From contig QGUX01000003.1 of the NCBI GenBank assembly GCA_003242275.1, positions 1-29,754 on the forward strand: a stretch of DNA of 29,754 nt, given 5' to 3'. This document shows positions 1-9,000 of this stretch, piece by piece. The position numbers were made by a program, and so were the translations under genes. The notes below the pieces were generated by a model, which saw only the letters and a program-made list of their open reading frames with translations, did no database searches and had not been told where the DNA came from. Within the stretch, counting starts at the first letter, position 1, and each line of letters begins with the position of its first letter. Source of the DNA: Pseudomonadota bacterium. Its GTDB lineage: Bacteria > Pseudomonadota > Gammaproteobacteria > Steroidobacterales > Steroidobacteraceae.

Positions 1-3000
1 AAGACCGAGACGGCGTCCTCGCCGGAGGCCGCCACATACACGTACTTTCCATCGGGCGAAACGATGACCTCGAAGGGCTGATTCAACCTGGGACCCTCCC
101 CCTCCGGTCCACTCTGGAGGTGCCCCTTGTAGGTGAGCTCGCCGGTCCCGGAATCCCGCTGGAACCATGCCACCGCATTGTCGTTGTAACCGGTGACATA
201 CACGTGCCGGCCGTCCGGAGAAACCGCGACGCCGCGGGCCGTATCCAGACCTTCCACACCGTTCTTGCCATCCTGGTGAACGCCCACGTAGTCGAGCGAA
301 CCGAGGCCGTCGTCCGAGCTCATCGCGAGCTCCGGGTCGTCATTCACCGAGCGGACCTTGATCCGGAAGGCGGCCTCCTCGCTGGTATCCACGCCGCCGT
401 TGTCGGTGCCGCCCTCGTCCTGCACGCAGTAGAGGAAGCTGATCGAACCGTGGAAGTCCTTGTCCGCCTCGAATGTCAGCCGACCGCACTCCAGATCCTC
501 GCGGGTCACCGAGAACCCGCAGTCGATCTGCTCCTGGGTCACTTCCACGCCATTGAAGTACAGCTTGCCGTTCTCCGGCAGGCCGGTGATGTGCACGGCC
601 TCCAGCCTATCGCCCTCCGCGTCGCGGAAGCGGAAGTCCGACACCTTGAAGGTGTAGCACTCGTCCTCGTCAATGCGGATCGAGTTGTGCCGCACCTCCG
701 GCGCGTCGTTCACGGGCGTGATGTTGACGGTGACCTCGACCGTGGCGTGCTTCTCGCCGCCCTTGCCCTGCTCGCCGTGCCAGCGGGCGTTACCGTCCGA
801 GACCCGGATTTCGAGCGTGACGCTCTCTTCCGGATCGTCCGAGCGGGTGCTGTAGGTCACCAGCCGCAGGACGTGATTGACGTCCTCGGTGGTCGGAACG
901 GCAGAGCCCTCGCCGTCCTCGCTGGAGAAGGTGATGACCAGCCTGCCGGACTTCGTCGAGTAGTGGCCGATGACGCTGGAGACATCGCCCACCGTCTTGA
1001 TGATCTGGCCGTCGCAGAAGGTCAGGCCGTGATCGGCGTCATCATCGAAGCCGAACTGGTCCTCCGACCCGCCGTGGTGGCGTCCGCGGCCGGAGTGACC
1101 CCAGCCATGGCCATGCCCATGACCGTGACCGTGCTCCTCCTTGCGGCCGATGGTGATCGAGGCACCGGACCAGTCACCCAGGCCGCCGTTGAGGGCATCG
1201 AGGTCGACGTCGGAGAGTTGGGCGTCGGGTGCGATCCGAACCGCTTCGCCGCCTTCCACATGCTCGACGGGGGCCGGCGACAGGCTGAGCTCCGGCGCAT
1301 CATTCACCGCCGCCACCTTGACCGTCATGGTCGCCACGTCGCTGGTGTCCTCACCGCCGCGATCGGTGCCGCCGTCATCCTGGATGCGGTACTGGAAGGT
1401 CACCGTGCCGTTGAAGTTCTCGTTCGGCCGGAACTCCAGCCGCCCGCAGATCAGGTCTTCACGGGTCACGGAGAATCCGTAGTTGATCTGGTCCTGCGTC
1501 ACCTCGCAGCCGTCGTAGAACAGGCGCCCCTGGGTCTCCGCGTCCGGCAGGGATACGATGATCACCGACGCCAGCTCGTCGCCCTCCGCGTCGCGGAAGC
1601 GGAAGTCACCGGGACCGAAGGTGTGGCCCTCGTCCTCGGCAATGCGCACCACGTTGTGGCGGGCCTCGGGCGCGTCGTTGATGGGAGTGATCTGTACCGT
1701 CAGCGTGCCGTGGTCGATGCCGCGCAGCATGCCCTGCTCGCCATGCCAGCCGTTGCCGTCGTCGAGCCGGTAGTGCAGCTCCACGCTCTCGCCCGGGTCG
1801 TGCGAGGTATTGCGGTAGGTGATGTGCTGCAGGATGTAGTTGACGTCGGCGGTCGTGACCGGGCACTCGCCGTCCGGCGAACCGAAGGTCACGACCAGCT
1901 GGCCCTTGTGCTGCGTGAACTGCGCGATCTGCTGGCCGTCCTTGATCAGCTTGCCCTCGTCGTTCAGCCAGTAGCCGTCGCCTTCCTGGAAGCCGAACTC
2001 GTCGGGCGAGCGGCCGTGGTGGCCCCCGCCGTGCTTGCGGCCGATGGTGAGTGAGGCGCCGGTCCAGTCGCCTTCGCCGTCGTTCCGCGCTCCAAGCTCC
2101 ACGTCCGATACCGTCGCGGTCGGCGCGATCAGCACCGGATCGCCATGTTCGATGAAGTTCGGGGCGAACGGCTCGAGCCGTCGCGCGAAGATGCCGGTCT
2201 CGGAACCGTCCTCACCCCAGGACTGCCAGGCCACGATGATGCTGCCGTCCTCGAGCACGGCCACCGCGGGGTCGCTCTGTTCGTGAAGGACCGTGTCGTT
2301 GATCCGGACGGATTCGCCCAGCTTCTGGCCGTCCACGCCGAAGCGCTGCGCGAACACGTCCCAGGAGGAGTTGACGCTGCCCCAGGAGGTCCAGGTGACC
2401 AGGAAGCCGCCGGTCGGGATGGCCACCACCGCGGGGCTGAACTGGTCGACCTCGGTGACGTTGCTGACCAGGACCTGCCCCCCCACGGCGCAGCCGTCGG
2501 CATCGTAACGCTGCACGAACACGCCCAGCCCGGAGTCATCCGTGCCGAACCACGAAATCACGTAGCCACCGTCGTTGAGCGCCGCGATGGCGGGCGGAAC
2601 CTGGGCCGTCGGGAGCAACGCGGTGCTGTTCACCTGCACGGCCTCCTCGTCGAGGGGTGCGCCGTCGGCGGCGAAGCGTTGCGCGAAGAGGCTGCGTTTG
2701 CCCTGGTTGTCGACGCTGGTCCAGGTCACGACAAAGGAGCCATCGGCCAGGGCAACGACTCGGGGGTCTTCCTGGGCGAATGCCTGGGTGCTGATCTGCA
2801 TGGGAACCGGCGCGCTGTCGGCGATCAGCAGCGCGTGGATGTCGTATCCGGTGCCCGGCACGTCGGCCGTCCACACCACCAGCGCTTGGCCCCGGCCGTT
2901 CAACGCCGCGTCGGCAAAGGCGCTGTCGACGTCCTCGCTGCCCGGAATCTGGAGCACCGCGCCCTCTTCGCCATGGGCACCGTACATGCGCATGAAGAGC

Positions 3001-6000
3001 TCGGACTTGTCGTCTTCGCCCAGGCTGCTCCACAGGACCACGAAACTTTCCGCCCCGCTCGATGGTGGCGCTGCCCGGACCACCGGCGCGACCTGGTCAC
3101 CCGCTTCGCCCTCGTTGATCTGGAACTCGGGGCCGACCTTCCTCCCCTCGGCGTCATAGCGCTGCCCGAAGATGCCGAAGCTGCCGCCACCATCTTCCTC
3201 CTGGCCCTTCGACATCCACACGATCACGTAGCCGCCGTCCGGCAGGGCCGCGATGCTGGGATTCTCCTGCTTGCCCTGGGTGTACGTGTTGACCTGGTAC
3301 GGGTTGCCGGAGAACTGCGGCGAGAGGTCATCCCCGTACTCGCGAATCGACACCTCCGGGGTATCGTTCACGGCACGCACCTTGATGGTGAGCGTGGCGC
3401 TCCCGGCGCTGGTGTTCTCGCCGCCGAGCTCGGTGTCGCCAGCGTCCTTCACCTTGTATTCGAAGGTGACGGGGCCGTTGAAGTCTCCCTTCGGCTGGAA
3501 CACCAGCAGGCCCTGGGCGAGCTGCTCCGCGGTGACCAGGATGCCTTCCTCGCCCACGCCGCGGTCGGACAGGTCCTCGCCATCGAGGAACAGCCAGCCA
3601 CGGGTCACGTCCGGCAGCGAAGTGATGATGATGGCGTCGAGGTCGTCGCCGTCCGCATCGGTGAACCTGAAGTCCTCGGGGCCGAAGGTGTAATTCCTGT
3701 CCTCGTACGCCTTGACGGTGCTGTCCTCGGCCTCCGGCGCATCGCTGATGGGAGCAACGGTGATGCTGAACTCTCCCGCGGTGACACTCACGTTGGCGTC
3801 GTCCGCGCCGGTGTCCTGCACCTTGTAGCTGAAGCTCACCGTGCCGGTGAAGTCCTCGTCCGGCACGAACTCCAGGTTCGGAATGTCCTCGACGTCGATC
3901 TGGAAGCCGCCCTCCGCGAGGTGAACGCTGGTCAGGTCCTCGCCGTCAAAGCGCAGCGTGCCGTTGTCCGGCAGCGAGGTGATGATCACGGCGGCCAGCT
4001 CGTCGCCGTCGACGTCGGTGAAGCCGAAGTCCGACGCCGAGAAGGTGTACTGGCCGTCCTCGGCGACCTGGGCCTCGCCGGTGGTCGCCTCCGGTGCGTC
4101 GCTGACGGGGTTGACCTTGATGCTGAACTCGCCTGCGGCGGTGCTCACGTTGGCGCCTTCCGCGCCGGCGTCCTGCACCTTGTACCCGAAGCTCACCGTG
4201 CCGTTGAAATCCGCATCCGGCACGAACACCAGGTTCGGGAGGTCGTCGGCATCGACCTGGAACCCACCCTCGCCAAGGTGGCCACTGGTCAGATCCTCGC
4301 CGTTGTAGCGCAGCGTGCCATTCTCGGGCAGGGAGGTGATGATGACCGCCGCCAGCTCGTCGCCGTCGACGTCGGTGAAGCCGAAGTCCGAAGCCTCGAA
4401 GGTGTACTGGCCGTCCTCGTCGATCTCGGCCTCGCCGGTGGTTGCCTCCGGCGCGTCGCTGACGGGATCGACTGTAATGGTGAAATCGCCCGCCGCGGCG
4501 CTCACGTGGGTGCCGTCGGGACCGGTGTCCTCCACCTTGTAGCCGAAGCTCACCGAGCCGTTGAAGTCGGGAGCGGGCTTGAACACGAGGTCACCGAGGT
4601 CATCGACCGCGATGCGCAGGCCGCCATCGGCGAGGTCATCGCTGGTCAGGGTCGAGCCCTTGTAGCTCAGTTCGCCACTCTCCGGCAGGCTGGTGATGAT
4701 GACCGCCGCCAGGTCGTCACCGTCCACGTCGGTGAAGCCGAAGTCGGCGGCGGAGAACGCATGGCTGCCATCCTCGTCCACCGTCAAGGCACCGCCGGTG
4801 GCCTTCGGCGCGTCGGCGACCGCATTGACGGTCATGCTGAACTCGCCTGCCGTGGCACTCACGTTGGCGCCGTCCGCGCCGGCGTCCTCCACCTTGTAGC
4901 CGAAGGTCGTCGTGCCGTTGAAGTCGGGCGCGGGCTCGAACACCAGATCACCGAGGTCCTCGGCCCCGATGCGATAGCCGCCGCCCGCAAGGTCGTCGCT
5001 GGTCAGCGCCTGGCCCTTGTAGACCAGGCGCCCGTTCTCGGGCAGCGTGGTGATGATCACCGCGGCCAGTTCGTCATCATCCTCGTCGGTGAAGCCGAAG
5101 TCGGCGGCCGCGAAGGCGTACTGGCCGTCCTCGTCCACCTCGGCCGTGCCGGCGGTGGCGACCGGCGCGTCGCTCACGGGATTGACGGTGATCTGCACCG
5201 TGGCGACTTCGCTCACATTCTGGATACCGTGGCCGGTGTCCTTTACCTTGTATTCGAAGCTTGCCGCGCCACTGAAGTTCTCGTCCGGCACGAACACCAG
5301 GTTCGCGAGATCCTCGACTGCGATCTCCAGGCCGTCCGTCCCGAGGTCGCTGCTGGTCAGGTCCTCGCCGTTGTAGCGGAGCTTGCCGTCGCCCGGCAGG
5401 GACATGATGAGCACCGCGTCCAGGTCGTCACCGTCCACGTCGGTGAAGCCGAAGTCGGCGGCCTGGAAGGTGTACTGGCCGTCCTCGTCCACCTCGACCT
5501 CGCCGCCGGTGGCCACCGGGGCGTCGCTGACGGAGTGGACGGCGATGGAACGCTTGATCTCGCCGCTGAGGTTCAGGCCCTCCGCGCCACTGTCCTCCAC
5601 CTTGTAGCTGAGCTTGATCGTGCCGTGGAAGTTCTCGCGCGGTTTCAGCACGAGGTTGCCCAATTCGTCGACCGGGATGCGGAAGCCGCCGCCGGCCAGG
5701 TCCTCCTCGGTCAGCGCGGTGCCATTGAAGATCAGCTCACTGTCGTCCGGCAGCGCGGTGATGATCACGGCCGTGAACTCGTCGCCGTCGATGTCCGAGA
5801 ACCCGAAATCGTCGGCGGAGAAGGTGAGCTCGCCGTCCTCCTTGAGGGACAGGGTCGCGAGCGTGCTCTGCGGCGGATCGCTGACGGGGTTGACCGTGAT
5901 GCTGAATTCGGCCGCCGTGGCGCTCACGTTGGCGCCGTCCGCGCCGGCGTCCTGCACCTTGTAGCCGAAGCTCACCGTGCCGTTGAAGTCCTCGTCGGGC

Positions 6001-9000
6001 ACGAACACCAGCTTCGACAGGTCGCCGGTTGCGATGCTGAAGCCGCCGTCGGCGAGGTCGTCGCTTTTCAGGGTCTTGCCGTTGTAGCGCAGCCTGCCGT
6101 TCTCGGGCAGGGAGGTGATGATGACCGCCGCCAGCTCGTCGCCGTCGACGTCGGTGAAGCCGAAGTCCGAGACCGCGAAGGTGTACTGGTCGTCCTCATC
6201 CACCTCGGCCTCGCCACCGGTCGCCTCCGGCGCATCGCTCGCATCCGCGACATGGACCTGGAGGGTGGCCTCGTCGCTGATGTTGACACCCTCCGGACCA
6301 CTGTCCTGCACCTTGTAGCCAAAGCTCACCGTGCCGTTGAAGTCCTCGTCGGGCACGAACACCAGCTTCGACAGGTCCTCGACCGCGATGCTGAAGCCAC
6401 CGTCCGCGAGGTCGTCGCTGGTCAGGTCCTCGCCGTCGTAGACCAGGCGGCCGTTGCCGGGCAGCGAAGTGATGATCACCGCCTCGAAGGCGTCGTCATC
6501 GACGTCCGAGAAGCCGAAATCGGAGGCCTGGAAGGTGTACTCGCCATCCTCCTCCACTTCGACCATGCCACCGCCAGCCACCGGTGCGTCGCTGACTGCC
6601 GCCACGTTGACCTGGAGGGTGGCCTCCTCGCTGACGTTGGCACCGTCCGGACCACTGTCCTGCACCTTGTAGCCGAAGCTCACCGTGCCGTTGAAGTCCG
6701 CATCCGGCACGAACACCAGCTTCGAGAGGTCCGCGGCCGCGATGCTGAAGCCACCGTCCGCGAGATCGTCGCTGGTCAGGTCCTCGCCGTCGTAGACCAG
6801 GCGGCCGTTGCCGGGCAGCGAAGTGATGATCACCGCCGCCAGGTCATCACCGTCCACGTCGGTGAAGCCGAAGTCGGAAGCCTGGAAGGTGTACTCGCCA
6901 TCCTCCTCCACTTCGACCATGTCACCGCTGGCCACTGGTGCGTCGCTGACTGCCGCCACGTTGACCTGGAGGGTGGCCTCCTCGCTGACGTTGGCACCGT
7001 CCGGACCACTGTCCTGCACCTTGTAGCCGAAGCTCACCGTGCCGTTGAAGTCCGCATCCGGCACGTACACCAGCTTCGAGAGGTCCGCGGCCGCGATGCT
7101 GAAGCCACCGTCCGCGAGATCGTCGCTGGTCAGGTCCTCGCCGTCGTAGGCCAGGCGGCCGTTGCCAGGCAGCGAAGTGATGATCACCGCCGCCAGGTCA
7201 TCACCGTCCACGTCGGTGAAGCCGAAGTCGGCGGCGGAGAACGCATGGCTGCCATCCTCGTCCAGCGCCACGGCGCCGCCGGTGGCCTCCGGCGCATCGC
7301 TGACGGGCGCCACGTCGATGGTCAACGTGTGGACGGCCGAGAGGTTCTCCCCGCCATGGGCGGTGCCGCCGTCGTCGCGTACCTGGAACTGGAAGCTGGC
7401 ATGGCCCTCGCCATTGCCATTGGCATCGGGAACGTAGCGCAGACGGCCACTGGCGATGTCCGCTGCGCTGACGAAGAAGTCACCCTCCAGGTCTGCGGCC
7501 TCGATGGCGTCCTCGCCCAGGTACAGCGTGCCATTCTGCGGCAGCGACACGATGCGGATGGCATCGAGCTCGTTGGCACCGGCGGCATAGTGGACGTCAT
7601 CCGGATCAGAGAACGGGAAGTCCTCCAGCGAGAAGACGTACACCTCGTCTTCCACGGCCTGCACGGCCGCGTCGGCCGAGGCCGGCGCGTCGTTGACCGG
7701 CTTGACCGGGATGGACAGCTTCGGTGGCGTGTCGGTGATGCCCAGGCCGACGTAGTGCACGGCGACCTCGGCGCCCAGCGTGCCGTTGAAGTCCGGCGGA
7801 AGCTGGAATAACACCTTGTCGAGGTCGGCATAGGCCAGCGTGTAGCGCCCGTCCTCGTCCGGCGTGAGCGTCTGCACCACGACCTGGCCGTCCTGGCCAC
7901 GGACCTCCATCTGCACCACGACATTCTTCACGTCGAAGCGCACGGTGACGGTGTCGATGGTGTCGGGAGCGCCCTGGAAGAACTTCAGCTCCGGGTTCAG
8001 CGCCATCACGTAGCGGCCGCCCTCGTAGCGGTCGGCGAAGCTGATTGTCAGGCCGGCGTTGGCGCCGATGACTTCCTCCAGGTTGCCGCTGTTGATCGCC
8101 GACACCGCATCCGCGTGGTCGGGATCGGACGAGAACGAGATGTCGCGTTCGTACTGTTCGCTGGCGTGCGCGGCTGCGCCGATGCTGGTGAGCAGGTCCT
8201 GGAAGGCCGAGAAGGCATAGCGCGTGGCCTGCAGCGCCTCCTCGCCGAGGCCGGAGTTTTCCGCCAGCGTGTCGTTCACGGTGGCAATGGCGCCCGCCAG
8301 GGCGGCGAGGTCACCGGGCTCGGAGGCGCCCACGCCGGTATCGGCGAAGGCGGCCTCGAGCACGGCCTGCACGTCGTCCGCGTCGGTGAGGTCGAGCGAG
8401 CCGGAATCCAGCGCCACGCGCGCGATCGCGCTGATGGCCGCATTGGCCGCGTCGAGGTCGCCGGCCGCGCCGGCGCCCGAGAGGATGGACTGGATCGCGC
8501 TGATGGTGTTCAGCACCGCCTCGGCCTGGTCCTCGATGGGGCCTCCACCCGCGTCGATGTTGGCCACCGCGTCGAAGGTGAGCAGGTCGGTGCCGGCGGG
8601 CAGCGTCAGCCCCAGGGCCTGGGCCAGCCGCGCCTGCGCCTCGCCGGCGGAAAGCCCTTGCTCCTGCTTCATCATCTCGTCGATCAGCGTGGTCAGCGGC
8701 GTGATGACGGTCGAGCCCGCCGGCGCCCTGAGGACCAGTCCCTCGAACGGCGAATTGGTGAGCGTGTCCACGCCGCCGTAGGCCAGCAGCGAAGCGCCGG
8801 TCGCATTCGTCTGGAAGGTGAAGCGGCCCTGCTCGTCGGTGTACACCGGCTCGCCGTCGGGCTGTCCGTCGCCGTCAATGTCCAGGTACACGGCCGCGCC
8901 GTGCACGTAACCCTTGACCACCTGGCCGGAGATGGTGTGGATCTCCGGCGCTTCGTCGTCGTTGCCGTCCTGGGCGATGAAGATGCCGATGCCCACGGCG

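Noticed and set aside
3350..7700. CRISPR array or satellite DNA as explanation of the repeats
   Set aside because: The period is 110-120 codons, in frame, with degenerate protein-level conservation. There are no short identical repeats with unique spacers and no cas genes.
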